Positions 35,130-45,034 of a DNA stretch of 64,000 nucleotides are shown one piece after another; within the stretch, counting starts at the first letter, position 1, and every line of letters begins with the position of its first letter. The stretch spans positions 1-64,000 of the forward strand of contig JAIOXZ010000007.1 in the NCBI GenBank assembly GCA_021741355.1. The letters are read 5' to 3'. The notes under the pieces are model-generated. The model was given only the letters and a program-made list of their open reading frames with translations. It made no database searches and had not been told where the DNA came from. This stretch comes from Caulobacter sp. (GTDB lineage Bacteria > Pseudomonadota > Alphaproteobacteria > Caulobacterales > Caulobacteraceae). The translations under genes and the position numbers were made by a program.

Positions 35130-35151
35130 GGCCCCCGCCGGCAGGATGTCG

Positions 35152-35556
35152 TCAGTCGCCGGACGCGAACCGGTCGAGCCAGGCCTTGGCCGCGGCGCGA
35201 TGGTGCGACTTGATGTTCTTGCCCACGACCGCCATCAGCGCCGCGAACACGGCCGCATCGTCGGTGAAGCCGATCCCCGCGAGGATATCGGGAATCGCGT
35301 CGGTCGGCAGGACGAAATAGGCCAGCGCGGCCAGCATCAGCCCCTTGGCCGCCGTCGGTGTGGCCGGATCACGGGCGCACCACCAGACAGACAGGGCTTC
35401 CGGCGCGAAGGGAACGCGCGCGGCGACGCGCCGGATCTTGGGCCAGAACCCTTGTGCGACGCGGCGTTCATTGACCCTGACGACCTCGGGAACGAGGGCC
35501 CGGTCGGGATCGATGACCGGGTTTACGTCGGGTGACGGCTTGGAATCGGCGCTCAT
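35152..35556 (-). CDS. YkvA family protein (DUF1232)
   Basis: This 134-residue protein has the DUF1232 core, LAALAYFVLPTDAIPDILAGIGFTDDA (about 72-98), a membrane-inserted hairpin ending in a P-x-D-x-I-P-D-x-x-P/G motif. Function is unknown. It starts 53 bases from the divergent 3-hydroxyacyl-CoA dehydrogenase gene and is followed by the YhhN-like gene on the same strand. Confidence 0.9.
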   Translation of the reverse strand: MSADSKPSPDVNPVIDPDRALVPEVVRVNERRVAQGFWPKIRRVAARVPFAPEALSVWWCARDPATPTAAKGLMLAALAYFVLPTDAIPDILAGIGFTDDAAVFAALMAVVGKNIKSHHRAAAKAWLDRFASGD

Positions 35557-35609
35557 CGGGCTAAACCCCTTTTCGAACTGTATTCAACACAAGGACCGGG
35601 GAGCCGTCC

Positions 35610-36398
35610 ATGAAGCTTGATTCCTCCATTTCCGCCGTCGTCACCGGCGGCGCGTCCGGCCTCGGCGAGGCCACTGTCCGCGCCCTGGTCGCCCAGGGCG
35701 TCAAGGTCGCCATCTTCGACCTCGACCGCCAGGCCGATCGTGGCGCGGCGCTCGAGAAAGAACTGGGCGTGACCTTCTGCGCCGTCAATGTCACGTCCGA
35801 CGCTGAAGTCGACGCCGGCTTTGAAAAGGCCCGCGCCGCCAACGGTCAGGAGCGTATTCTGGTCAACTGCGCCGGGACCGGCAACGCCGCCAAGACGGCC
35901 AGCCGTGACAAGACCACCGGCGCCATCAAGCACTTCCCGCTGGCCCATTTCGACATGATCATCCAGATCAACCTGGTCGGCACCTTCCGCTGCATCGCCA
36001 AGTCGGCGGCCGGCATGCTGACCCTGGACCCGCTGCCGGACGGCGATCGCGGCGCGATCGTCAACACCGCGTCGGTGGCGGCCGAGGACGGCCAGATCGG
36101 CCAGGCGGCCTATTCGGCCTCCAAGGGCGGCGTTGTCGGCATGACCCTGCCGATCGCCCGCGACCTGTCGAGCGAAGGCATCCGCGTCAACACCATCCTG
36201 CCGGGCATCTTCAACACCCCGCTGCTGAACGCCGCTCCCGAAGCGGTCAAGGCCGCGCTGGGCGCCCAGGTGCCCTTCCCCAAGCGTCTCGGCCAGGCCG
36301 AAGAGTACGCCTCGCTGGCTCTGGAAATGATCCGCAACGGCTACTTCAACGGCGAGGACGTCCGCCTGGACGGCTCGATCCGCATGGCGCCGCGCTAA
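35610..36398 (+). CDS. SDR 3-hydroxyacyl-CoA dehydrogenase, HSD10-like
   Basis: This 262-residue short-chain dehydrogenase is close to the type 2 3-hydroxyacyl-CoA dehydrogenase family (human HSD17B10 relatives), used in isoleucine and branched fatty acid breakdown. TGGASGLG at about 12-19 binds NAD. NCAGTG, NTASVAAEDGQIGQ and YSASKGG give the catalytic Ser, Tyr and Lys, and GIFNTPLL follows as in that subfamily. It stands alone, so its pathway partners are elsewhere. Confidence 0.92.
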   Translation: MKLDSSISAVVTGGASGLGEATVRALVAQGVKVAIFDLDRQADRGAALEKELGVTFCAVNVTSDAEVDAGFEKARAANGQERILVNCAGTGNAAKTASRDKTTGAIKHFPLAHFDMIIQINLVGTFRCIAKSAAGMLTLDPLPDGDRGAIVNTASVAAEDGQIGQAAYSASKGGVVGMTLPIARDLSSEGIRVNTILPGIFNTPLLNAAPEAVKAALGAQVPFPKRLGQAEEYASLALEMIRNGYFNGEDVRLDGSIRMAPR

Positions 36399-36466
36399 AC
36401 CCGCACGCCTGAAGCGACAAGACGGAAGGGCGGCGTCCGCGAGGATGTCGCCCTTTCTCCTGCGCG

Positions 36467-37042
36467 TCATCCAGCCGGCGGGCGGACAATGCCCGGACCG
36501 AGGTTCGCCATGACATCGCGCGCGTCGAAGGCGCGGGGGTCATTCTGCGGCCTGGCGCCCCGTCCGATCAGGATCTCGGCGGAGGCCTCGAACCGCTCGA
36601 TGGTGCGGATATCCATCCGGTCGGCCCAGAACGGATCGCCATACCAGGGATCCCAGGCGCGCCAGCCCACAGCCGGCCCGTAGTAGCGCCAGGAGGGCCG
36701 CCAGTAGCCGTAGACGCCATAGGGACCGTAGGCCGGCGGCTCGACATAGGTCCGCGACCGGCGGTCGGTCTGGCGTTCGACCAGCGCGAACCAGCTTCCG
36801 CCCTGCGCCACGGTCAGCTCGGCGGCGCGATACAGCAGATAGCGCTCGACCGTTTCCCGCGAGGTCAGGCTGTTGCCGGCGAAGTTGACCCGGAACCGGT
36901 CGGCTTCGATCTGTATCTCGGAGAAGCCGCCGGATACGGCCTGGCCCCGAACGGCCGGCTGGTAGGGTGTGGCCGTGGCGCAGGCCGTCAGGCCCGCCGT
37001 CGCGACCAGAGCCACCGCCAGGGTGGCCGCCTTGAGGGTCAT
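36467..37042 (-). CDS. CC0125/CC1285 family lipoprotein
   Basis: This 191-residue protein starts with a signal peptide ending in lipobox LTAC (C21), so it is lipidated and exported. The middle is Tyr/Trp/Pro-rich (about 110-145). The family is a Caulobacterales-type lipoprotein of unknown function. ATG 37042 is chosen because GGAG lies eight bases upstream and it places the signal peptide at the very N-terminus. The frame extends 13 codons further back. Confidence 0.85.
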   Translation of the reverse strand: MTLKAATLAVALVATAGLTACATATPYQPAVRGQAVSGGFSEIQIEADRFRVNFAGNSLTSRETVERYLLYRAAELTVAQGGSWFALVERQTDRRSRTYVEPPAYGPYGVYGYWRPSWRYYGPAVGWRAWDPWYGDPFWADRMDIRTIERFEASAEILIGRGARPQNDPRAFDARDVMANLGPGIVRPPAG

Positions 37043-37118
37043 CGTCGTTTGCTCCAGGGCGAAAAGGTCCTCTGCGAACAATACATGGCGCCCCCTTCGG
37101 GTTGCGCCAAGGCGCGTG

Positions 37119-37751
37119 TCAGCCGCGCGAGAGGATCAGCCCGGCGACGAAAATCAGCAGGATCCCGACCGCCAGGGCGTAACCGCGCCGGAACGCCGGC
37201 TCGCCCATCCGTCCGGCCAGGGCCGCACCGCCGAGGCCGTAGGCGGTCATGGCGACGACATCCATGCCAACCGTCGCCGCCGCGTAGAATGGCAGTTGTG
37301 GCGTGATAGGCAGGCCCGGGTCGAGAAAGGGCGGCAGGACGGCGGTGAAGAACAGCAGCGCCTTGGGATTGGAAATCTGCACCGCGAACCCGTCCAGGAA
37401 GGCGGACCGCGAGACCTGCACGACAGGCCGCTCCGCTCCACCGCCCTCATCACGGAGCCCCGACCAGATCGACCGAAGGCCCAGCCAGGCGACATAGAGG
37501 CCGCCGCCGATCGCCAGCAGGCGAAAGGCCCGGGGAAAGGTCGCCATCAGGGCGCTGAGCCCCAGCGCCGCGCCGGTGAACCATACCAGCGTTGCGACCG
37601 TCATGCCGGCGACGCCGATCAGAACCTGCGCCCGCCCGCGCTGGATACCGGTGGCGATCGCAAACAGATTGGCCGGGCCGGGCGTTACGGCCATCAGGAC
37701 CATGGTCGCCAGGAAGGCGCTGTAGAGGCCGGGATTCACGGGCAAGGTCAT
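37119..37751 (-). CDS. LysE/RhtB family translocator
   Basis: This 210-residue exporter has about six membrane segments. MAVTPGPANLFAIATGIQRGR near the N-terminus and SNPKALLFFTAVLPPF in the middle are the family signatures. The family exports lysine, threonine, homoserine lactones and related amino acids; the substrate here is unknown. ATG 37751 is preferred to an upstream in-frame start because it gives the usual N-terminus. Confidence 0.9.
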   Translation of the reverse strand: MTLPVNPGLYSAFLATMVLMAVTPGPANLFAIATGIQRGRAQVLIGVAGMTVATLVWFTGAALGLSALMATFPRAFRLLAIGGGLYVAWLGLRSIWSGLRDEGGGAERPVVQVSRSAFLDGFAVQISNPKALLFFTAVLPPFLDPGLPITPQLPFYAAATVGMDVVAMTAYGLGGAALAGRMGEPAFRRGYALAVGILLIFVAGLILSRG

Positions 37752-37887
37752 GGGCTGGCCATATCCGCCGGATCGGTCGGCAAACAACCCCCGCCCCAAG
37801 AAATCCTCATCCGGTTCACAGGGATTGCCGGGTGACGCCGCGGACGATCCTTGTCATGGCTATCGCGAGTAAACCGGCTGAGGCGGC

Positions 37888-38667
37888 ATGGATCCCGATT
37901 TCTGGATTTTCTTCGCGGTCGGCGTGGCGGCGCAACTGGTCGATGGCGCACTGGGCATGGCCTATGGCGTGGTTTCCTCGACGGTGCTGCTGGCGCTCGG
38001 CGTGCCGCCCGCAAACGCCTCCGCCAGCGTCCATGCCGCCAAGGTCTTCACCGGGGCCGCCTCGGCCGTCTCCCATATCGCCTATCGCAACATCAGCTGG
38101 CGGCTGCTGCTCCATCTCTCGGCCGGCGGCGTCGTCGGCGGGGTGCTGGGCGCCTATGTCCTGACCTCGATCGACGGCAAGGTGATCAAGCCCTGGGTGG
38201 TGGCCTGGCTGGGCATCATGGGTCTGGTGATCCTGTGGCGCGCCTGGAAGGGCACGCGGCCGCGGGTCATGAGCTGGAAACGCCCCCTGCCGCTGGGCCT
38301 GTTCGGCGGCTTCTTCGACGCCGTCGGCGGCGGCGGCTGGGGACCGGTGGTCACCAGCACCCTGCTGGGCTCCGGCGCGGAGCCCCGGCAGGCGATCGGC
38401 ACCACCAACGCCGCGGAGTTCTTTGTCGCCGCCGCAATTTCCGCGACCTTCATCAGCGCCCTTCTGAGCGGACACTGGGAGGCCACGGGCCTGCTGGACC
38501 ACGCCTGGTCGGTCGGCGGCCTGATCGCCGGCGGCGTGCTGGCCGCGCCGCTCGCCGGCTGGATGACCAAGGTGCTGCCGGTCCGCTTCCTGACCTGGCT
38601 GGTGGGCCTGCTGGTGACCGGCCTGGCGATCTGGCAGGGCGCGGTGCTGGCCGGGCTCTCCCGCTAG
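37888..38667 (+). CDS. TauE/SafE family sulfite/anion exporter
   Basis: This 259-residue membrane protein has eight segments in two repeats, with VAAQLVDGALGMAYGV (about 11-26) and LGLFGGFFDAVGGGGWGP (about 133-150) as the paired signature motifs. The family exports sulfite, sulfoacetate or similar anions. Its stop codon overlaps that of the convergent MAPEG gene (38664-38667). Confidence 0.9.
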   Translation: MDPDFWIFFAVGVAAQLVDGALGMAYGVVSSTVLLALGVPPANASASVHAAKVFTGAASAVSHIAYRNISWRLLLHLSAGGVVGGVLGAYVLTSIDGKVIKPWVVAWLGIMGLVILWRAWKGTRPRVMSWKRPLPLGLFGGFFDAVGGGGWGPVVTSTLLGSGAEPRQAIGTTNAAEFFVAAAISATFISALLSGHWEATGLLDHAWSVGGLIAGGVLAAPLAGWMTKVLPVRFLTWLVGLLVTGLAIWQGAVLAGLSR

Positions 38668-39074
38668 GCCAGCAGGATCATCACGGCCTTGCCGAGCGCC
38701 CCGAACAGCAGGACGGCGGCGGACAGGGTCTGGATCAGGAAGCCCAGCTCGCGCTTGGCCGGATCCTTGACGTAGCCGAGGGCGTAGAGAATCCTCCCGA
38801 CGATCCAGACCGCGCCGATGGCCGCGACGATCACGCCGGCGGGATCCTGCGGCGTCCAGAACAGGTGGCAGAGCCACAGGGACGGCAGGAAGATCGGCAG
38901 CCATTCCAGGGTGTTGGCCTGAACGCGAACGGCGCGTTCAAGGATCGGATCGCCCGTCATGGCCGGGGCGGCGATGCCCGACTTGCCGCGCGCCCTGGCG
39001 ACGCCCATGCCCATCCAGAAATAGACCAGCAACGCGAGCAACGTGACGATGGCGACGTAGGCATGTGATTGCAT
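38664..39074 (-). CDS. MAPEG family membrane protein
   Basis: This 136-residue protein has four membrane segments. RVQANTLEWLPIFLPSLW (about 68-85) corresponds to the R-x-x-x-N-x-x-E signature of MAPEG proteins, the microsomal glutathione transferase-like family of glutathione-dependent membrane enzymes. I choose ATG 39074 to begin at the first helix; the frame extends 19 codons upstream. The glutathione synthetase gene elsewhere in the window fits a glutathione-using cell. Confidence 0.87.
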   Translation of the reverse strand: MQSHAYVAIVTLLALLVYFWMGMGVARARGKSGIAAPAMTGDPILERAVRVQANTLEWLPIFLPSLWLCHLFWTPQDPAGVIVAAIGAVWIVGRILYALGYVKDPAKRELGFLIQTLSAAVLLFGALGKAVMILLA

Positions 39075-39205
39075 GTGAGAGATCTCCCCAATCCCGACGC
39101 GGTCTGTGCCGCAGGGGGCGGAGCCTGTCATGCTTCGCGGGGAGCCGGAACCCTTGGCCCCGATGAGGAATTTTAGGGGCTGGACGCCATGGAACGGAGG
39201 CCACG

Positions 39206-39412
39206 ATGCCTTTCGAATCCACCGCCATCCGCGACATCCGCTACGAGGATGACCGTCAGAAGCTGTTCGTCACCTTCGTCAACGGTGGCGCGTACGTCTA
39301 TGTCGGCGTCCCCGGCGAGGTGCATCGCAGCTTTGTCGAGGCCGAGTCGCAGGGTCGCTTCTTCGTCGCCGAAATCCGCGACCGCTTCCCCTACAACCGG
39401 CTGGATTCCTGA
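39206..39412 (+). CDS. KTSC domain protein
   Basis: This 68-residue protein matches the KTSC domain: ESTAIRDIRYEDDRQKLFVTF and a Y-x-Y-x-x-V-P strand (YVYVGVPGEVHRSFVEAES). The domain often sits next to lysyl-tRNA synthetase-like or RNA-linked proteins and is proposed to bind nucleic acid, but no function is established. The ATG follows an acceptable GGAGG site. Convergent argG ends 18 bases downstream. Confidence 0.88.
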   Translation: MPFESTAIRDIRYEDDRQKLFVTFVNGGAYVYVGVPGEVHRSFVEAESQGRFFVAEIRDRFPYNRLDS

Positions 39413-39430
39413 CCCGGGCCGGCGCGCTGC

Positions 39431-40663
<1,233 letters not shown>

Positions 40664-40724
40664 GGCGGCATTCCTGGGGCAGAGGGACGGAGTCGCCGCG
40701 TTCAAGGGCGCCGGGGGGCCGGGG

Positions 40725-41315
40725 TCAAGCCCGATCGGGCGCGAAACGGAATCGACCGACGTTGCGGGCGAAGGCCGGGATCGGCTCCACCTGGGTTCCG
40801 GCGCCGATATTGTGCGCCACCAGCGGCTGGCCGAGGGCCGAGCGCGCGCCCGTGACGATGACGATGTGGGGCAGGTTTCCCGGCAGGCGCTGGGTGATCA
40901 GGTCGCCGGCCTGGCAGGGCGCGCCGAGGGGCAGGGCCGCGCCCCTGCGGGTCAGAAAGGTCTCGAGGTTGGGCACACGGCGGTGGTCGATGTTGCGGTC
41001 CGGGCGTCGCAGGCCCCAGGTCTTCGGATAGGCGGCGAAGGCCCGCGCCATGTCCTCGTGCACCAGCCTCTGCAGGTCGAGGCCGAGGGCGGCGCGGTAG
41101 GCGCGGATGACCACGTCGGTGCAGACGCCGCGGTCCTGCGGCACGTCCCCGCCCGGATAGGCCAGGCGGACGTAGGCGGGGTCATAGAGGACCGTGCGGC
41201 CGACCTGGGACCGGGCGGCGGTCACGAGGCGCGCTGACCAGTCCGGGTCGGCCCGCGCGAGATGCGGCGCGGCCAGGGCCGGCAGAGCGATCAGGACAGC
41301 GCGGCGGTCGATCAT
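40725..41315 (-). CDS. DUF1287 exported protein
   Basis: This 196-residue protein has a signal peptide (about 1-22, ending near ARA) and a DUF1287 domain. [12 protein letters not shown] (about 63-74) carries the likely catalytic cysteine, and the later GNLPHIVIV supplies a histidine, a pattern resembling NlpC/P60-like amidases or peptidases. Function is unproven. It is 29 bases downstream of a small membrane protein gene on the same strand. Confidence 0.85.
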   Translation of the reverse strand: MIDRRAVLIALPALAAPHLARADPDWSARLVTAARSQVGRTVLYDPAYVRLAYPGGDVPQDRGVCTDVVIRAYRAALGLDLQRLVHEDMARAFAAYPKTWGLRRPDRNIDHRRVPNLETFLTRRGAALPLGAPCQAGDLITQRLPGNLPHIVIVTGARSALGQPLVAHNIGAGTQVEPIPAFARNVGRFRFAPDRA

Positions 41316-41344
41316 CCCGGAAGGATGGTCGCGGGTTTGTGGCC

Positions 41345-41716
41345 TTATCGCGACGGGCCCAGCGCGCCCTCGTCCTCCAGCACGACCAGCGCCCGGCGGA
41401 TCTGGCCCATGTGCAGGACGGCGATCAGCGGCGCGAGGGTCGTGCGGACGCCGAGCGCGATCAGGGCGCCGTTGAGATCAATCCCCGGCGCGCGACTTTC
41501 GAACTTCAGCCAGACGCCCAGGGCAAAGGCCAGCACCGGAACCAGCCACAGGGCCGGCAGGCGGTGGGCGCGCGCGGTGACGGCTTCACCCTTCCAGGCC
41601 ACCGGCGTCTTCGTGCCGGCCGGAATGCGCTTCCAGGCGCCCCAGGAGAGGGCGCTGATCAGCGCCAGGGCGAGGATCCAGAAGGCGTCGCCGACGAAGG
41701 ACAGGGTCTGGATCAT
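41345..41716 (-). CDS. Hypothetical membrane protein
   Basis: This 123-residue protein has two clear membrane segments (about 5-24 and 54-72) and a weaker third near 82-100. I recognise no family. It starts four bases after the kup stop, so it is probably co-transcribed with the potassium transporter. No cofactor-binding residues stand out. Confidence 0.7.
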   Translation of the reverse strand: MIQTLSFVGDAFWILALALISALSWGAWKRIPAGTKTPVAWKGEAVTARAHRLPALWLVPVLAFALGVWLKFESRAPGIDLNGALIALGVRTTLAPLIAVLHMGQIRRALVVLEDEGALGPSR

Positions 41717-41720
41717 CAGG

Positions 41721-43679
41721 CTAGACCGTCACCTGCGCGCCCATTTCGACCACGCGGCCGGGCGGGATCTTGAAGAAGTCCGTCGGATTGGCGGCGTTGC
41801 GCATCAGGAAGATGAAGATCTTGTCCTGCCACAGCGGCATGCCGCTGTGGGCCGAGGCGATCACCGAGCGGCGGCCGAGGAAGAAGCTGGTGGCCATGAT
41901 GTCGAACTTCAGCCCCTGCTGCTTGCGCAGCAGCGCCAGCGCCTTGGGCACGTTCGGCGTCTCCATGAAGCCGTAGGTGATGATCAGCTTCTTGAAGTCG
42001 TCGTTGACCGGCTCGATCCGCACGCGGTCGGCCTCGGACACGCGGGGCGTTTCGGCGGTGCGCACGGTGGCGACGACGTTCTTCTCGTGCAGCACCTTGT
42101 TGTGCTTGAGATTGTGCATCAGGGCGACCGGGGTCATGTCGGGGTCGCTGGTCAGGAAGATGGCGGTGCCCGGCGCCCGGTGCGGCGGCCGGGCCTTGAG
42201 GATGTCGATCAGGTCGGTCAACGGCACCGAGTCGCGGCGCGTCTTGTCGGTGAGGATCTGGGATCCGCGCGTCCAGGTCCACATGATCAGCACCAGCACC
42301 GCGCCGAACACCAGCGGCATCCAGGCGCCCTGCGGGATCTTCAGCAGGTTCGACGAGATGAACGTCAGGTCGATCGCCACCAGCGGGACAAGAACCGCCA
42401 GCGTGGCCGACCAGCGCCATTTCCACATGAACCGGACGATCACGAAGGCCAGCAGGGTGTCGACGAACATCGAGCCGGTCACGGCGATACCGTAGGCCGC
42501 GGCCAGGGCGCTGGAGGTCTTGAAGCTGAACAGCAGGACCAGCACGCCGATCAGCAGCAGGGTGTTGACCTGGGGCACGTAGATCTGGCCGGCCTGGGTC
42601 TCGGACGTGCGGCGGATGTCGATGCGCGGCAGCAGGCCCAGCTGCACCGCCTGCTGCGTCACCGAGAAGGCGCCGGTGATCACGGCCTGGCTGGCGATGA
42701 CCGTGGCGGTCGCCGCCAGCGCCAGCACCGGCCAGTAGGCCAGCTCCGGCACCATGGCCCAGAACGGATTGGCCTTGGCTTCCGGGTTGGCGAGAATCAT
42801 CGCGCCCTGGCCGAGGTAGTTCAGCACCAGGCAGGGGAAGACCAGCCAGAGCCAGGCGGCCTGGATCGGCTTTTTCCCGAAATGGCCCATGTCCGCATAG
42901 AGCGCCTCGGCGCCGGTGACGGCCAGGAAGACGCTGCCGAGGATCACGAAGCCGAGGAACCCGTTCTGGAACAGGAACATCACGCCGTAGTGCGGCAGGG
43001 CGGCGCGCAGGATCGAGGGGTCGTCGAACATGTGGTAGAGCCCGAGCGCGCCCAGCACCAGGAACCACAGGAGGGTGATCGGGCCGAAGAAGGTCGCTAC
43101 ACGGTGGGTGCCGCGCGACTGCACCATGAACAGGGCGATCAGGATGCCCGCCGAGATCGGCAGGATCCAGTTGTCGACCCGACCGCCGAGGCCCGGCGCC
43201 TCCTTGAGACCCTCAACGGCTGACAGCACCGATATCGCCGGTGTGATGATGCCGTCGCCGTAGAACAGCGCCGCGCCGATCACGCCGAGGAAGAAGACGG
43301 TCGCCGACCGCTTGCCGCTGGGCTTTGCGAGGGTCCTGCGGGCCAGGGCCATCAAGGCCAGTGTGCCGCCCTCGCCCTTGTTGTCGGCCCGCATTAGCAG
43401 CACGACATACTTGACGGTCACGACCAGGATCAGCGCCCAGATCACAAGCGACACCACGCCCAGGACGGCCAGTTCGGTCGTCACGCTGCTGCGGGTGTGA
43501 TGCAGCGCCTCGCGCATCGCGTAGAGCGGGCTGGTGCCGATATCGCCGAAGACGACGCCGATCGAACCGATGGCCAGCGCCCAGAAGCCCTGGGCGCCGT
43601 GACCATCGGAGGCGGGCTTTGGAGTCGGTGTCGGGGCCGCCGCATCAGCTGCGGTCGCGCCGGGGGCTTTGGAAGCCAT
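41721..43679 (-). CDS. kup: KUP/HAK family potassium transporter
   Basis: This 652-residue transporter has about twelve membrane segments and a C-terminal cytoplasmic domain (about 480-652). The signature GDIGTSPLY is at 45-53. The N-terminal 35 residues form a low-complexity Ala/Pro/Thr leader not seen in E. coli Kup. KUP proteins import potassium with protons. It leads a leftward run with two small genes downstream. No c-di-AMP riboswitch or other leader structure is evident in the 165 bases before it, shared with the divergent Rrf2 gene. Confidence 0.95.
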   Translation of the reverse strand: MASKAPGATAADAAAPTPTPKPASDGHGAQGFWALAIGSIGVVFGDIGTSPLYAMREALHHTRSSVTTELAVLGVVSLVIWALILVVTVKYVVLLMRADNKGEGGTLALMALARRTLAKPSGKRSATVFFLGVIGAALFYGDGIITPAISVLSAVEGLKEAPGLGGRVDNWILPISAGILIALFMVQSRGTHRVATFFGPITLLWFLVLGALGLYHMFDDPSILRAALPHYGVMFLFQNGFLGFVILGSVFLAVTGAEALYADMGHFGKKPIQAAWLWLVFPCLVLNYLGQGAMILANPEAKANPFWAMVPELAYWPVLALAATATVIASQAVITGAFSVTQQAVQLGLLPRIDIRRTSETQAGQIYVPQVNTLLLIGVLVLLFSFKTSSALAAAYGIAVTGSMFVDTLLAFVIVRFMWKWRWSATLAVLVPLVAIDLTFISSNLLKIPQGAWMPLVFGAVLVLIMWTWTRGSQILTDKTRRDSVPLTDLIDILKARPPHRAPGTAIFLTSDPDMTPVALMHNLKHNKVLHEKNVVATVRTAETPRVSEADRVRIEPVNDDFKKLIITYGFMETPNVPKALALLRKQQGLKFDIMATSFFLGRRSVIASAHSGMPLWQDKIFIFLMRNAANPTDFFKIPPGRVVEMGAQVTV

Positions 43680-43845
43680 CAGATCCCTCCGGGATCACGG
43701 CGGGAAGGTCCCGTCGCCAAGTCCCTAGCGAGTGCGGCGCGGGCGATACACCCAATCCGCAAGGGGTTCAATGCGTGGTCGCAAGGTCGGTTCGACGATT
43801 TTCATGGCGTCCGGCCCCCGCCTTTCCTACCTTTCAGGTCCGATC

Positions 43846-44277
43846 ATGTCAGACAGCCAGAAATTTCCCGTCGCGGCCCACGCCCTGGCCTATCTCGCCC
43901 ACAAGCAGGCGACGGGGGCGGAGCGCGCCATATCGAGCGCTGAACTGGCCGCGTCCATGCCGACAAACCCCGTTGTCGTAAGGCGAGTGACCGCCATGCT
44001 GGCCCGGGCGGGACTGATCGACACCCGCGCCGGCGCCGGCGGCGGGGCCTGGCTTAAGGTCGATCCCGCGGCGATCAGCCTCGATGCGGTGCTCAAGGCC
44101 GTCGGCGGCTGCACTCACCTGGGCGTCGCGCCTCCCGGCGCCAAGGGCTGTCCGGTCGGGGAGATGATCCCCGAGGCGGTCAGCGCGGCGATCGCCGCGG
44201 CCGACACCGCGGCGTCCGAGCGGCTTGCCCGCATCACGGTCGCCGATCTTCTCAAGGCTCCCGCAGAAAAACTGTGA
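43846..44277 (+). CDS. Rrf2 family transcriptional regulator
   Basis: This 143-residue winged-helix protein is of the Rrf2 type (ISSAELAASMPTNPVVVRRVTAMLARAGLI is the HTH). Only two cysteines follow (GGCTH and KGCPV), one fewer than the three that hold a 2Fe-2S cluster in IscR/NsrR/RsrR, so it resembles the cluster-free YwnA-like group. ATG 43846 is chosen because the protein then begins as other members do. The flavodoxin-type oxidoreductase gene starts 86 bases downstream behind a palindrome, the likely target. Confidence 0.87.
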   Translation: MSDSQKFPVAAHALAYLAHKQATGAERAISSAELAASMPTNPVVVRRVTAMLARAGLIDTRAGAGGGAWLKVDPAAISLDAVLKAVGGCTHLGVAPPGAKGCPVGEMIPEAVSAAIAAADTAASERLARITVADLLKAPAEKL

Positions 44278-44325
44278 TTAATCCTGTTGCCGATCGCTTG
44301 CGGGCGCGCGGCGCCCCAATTACGT

Positions 44326-44344
44326 AACTGTCACTGACACAGTT
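44326..44344. promoter_or_regulatory. Operator-like palindrome before the oxidoreductase gene
   Basis: AACTGT-CACTGAC-ACAGTT gives perfect 6-bp arms, and TTACGTAA (44320-44327) overlaps it on the left. It lies between the Rrf2 gene and the flavodoxin-type gene, 19 bases before the ATG at 44363. It is the best candidate for autoregulated Rrf2 binding. Confidence 0.5.
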
Positions 44345-44362
44345 TCTTTTGGGGATACCAGA

Positions 44363-44968
44363 ATGACCCGCATCGCCATCGCCTATCACTCCGGCTACGG
44401 CCACACCGAAATCCTGGCCAACAGCGTCGCCCAGGGCGTCCGGGACGCCGGCGCCGAGGCCGTCCTGCTGAAGATCGACAACGCGGCGCAGGATTTCGAC
44501 CCGCTGCTGGACGAGATCACCGCCTCTGACGGCGTGATCTTCGGAGCGCCGACCTACATGGGCGACGTCTCCGGCGTGTTCAAAGTGTTCGCCGACGCGT
44601 CCTCGAAGGCCTTCTTCACAGGCGCCTGGAAGGACAAGCTGGCCGCGGGCTTCACCGTCTCGCACAGCTTTTCCGGCGACAAGCTGCATGCCCTTAGCAG
44701 CCTTTCGATCCTGGCGGCCCAGCACGGCATGAACTGGATCAACCTCGGCATCCCGGCGCCGAACATCCCGGCCGCCGAGCGCGGGCCCGATACGATCAAC
44801 CGTGTCGGCTCCTTCATCGGCCTCGCCGCCCAGGCCGACAACGCCGCCGCTGACGTCTCCCCGCCCTCTGGCGAGCACGAAACGGCGCGCCTTCTGGGCC
44901 TTCGGGTCGGCAAGGCGGCGCTGCGCTGGGCGCGTGGCGCGGAGGCGGAACTCAAGCAAGCCGCCTGA
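44363..44968 (+). CDS. Flavodoxin-fold NAD(P)H-type oxidoreductase
   Basis: This 201-residue FMN-binding protein has the phosphate loop HSGYGHTEILAN (about 9-20) and GAPTYMGDVSG (about 67-77), resembling WrbA-type quinone reductases. It follows an Rrf2 regulator gene and a palindrome, a layout often linked to redox, quinone or electrophile stress. A C-terminal extension (about 160-201) is unusual for WrbA. Confidence 0.87.
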   Translation: MTRIAIAYHSGYGHTEILANSVAQGVRDAGAEAVLLKIDNAAQDFDPLLDEITASDGVIFGAPTYMGDVSGVFKVFADASSKAFFTGAWKDKLAAGFTVSHSFSGDKLHALSSLSILAAQHGMNWINLGIPAPNIPAAERGPDTINRVGSFIGLAAQADNAAADVSPPSGEHETARLLGLRVGKAALRWARGAEAELKQAA

Positions 44969-45034
44969 CGCGGCTTGACCGGGTCGGCGGGCGGGCCAAT
45001 CTAGGGGTCCCAGTTCCTCAAAGGGTCCGCCCGC

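Noticed and set aside
41262..43223. 653-codon open frame antisense to kup
   Set aside because: Low-complexity Arg/His/Gln translation with no motifs; kup on the other strand has intact family signatures.
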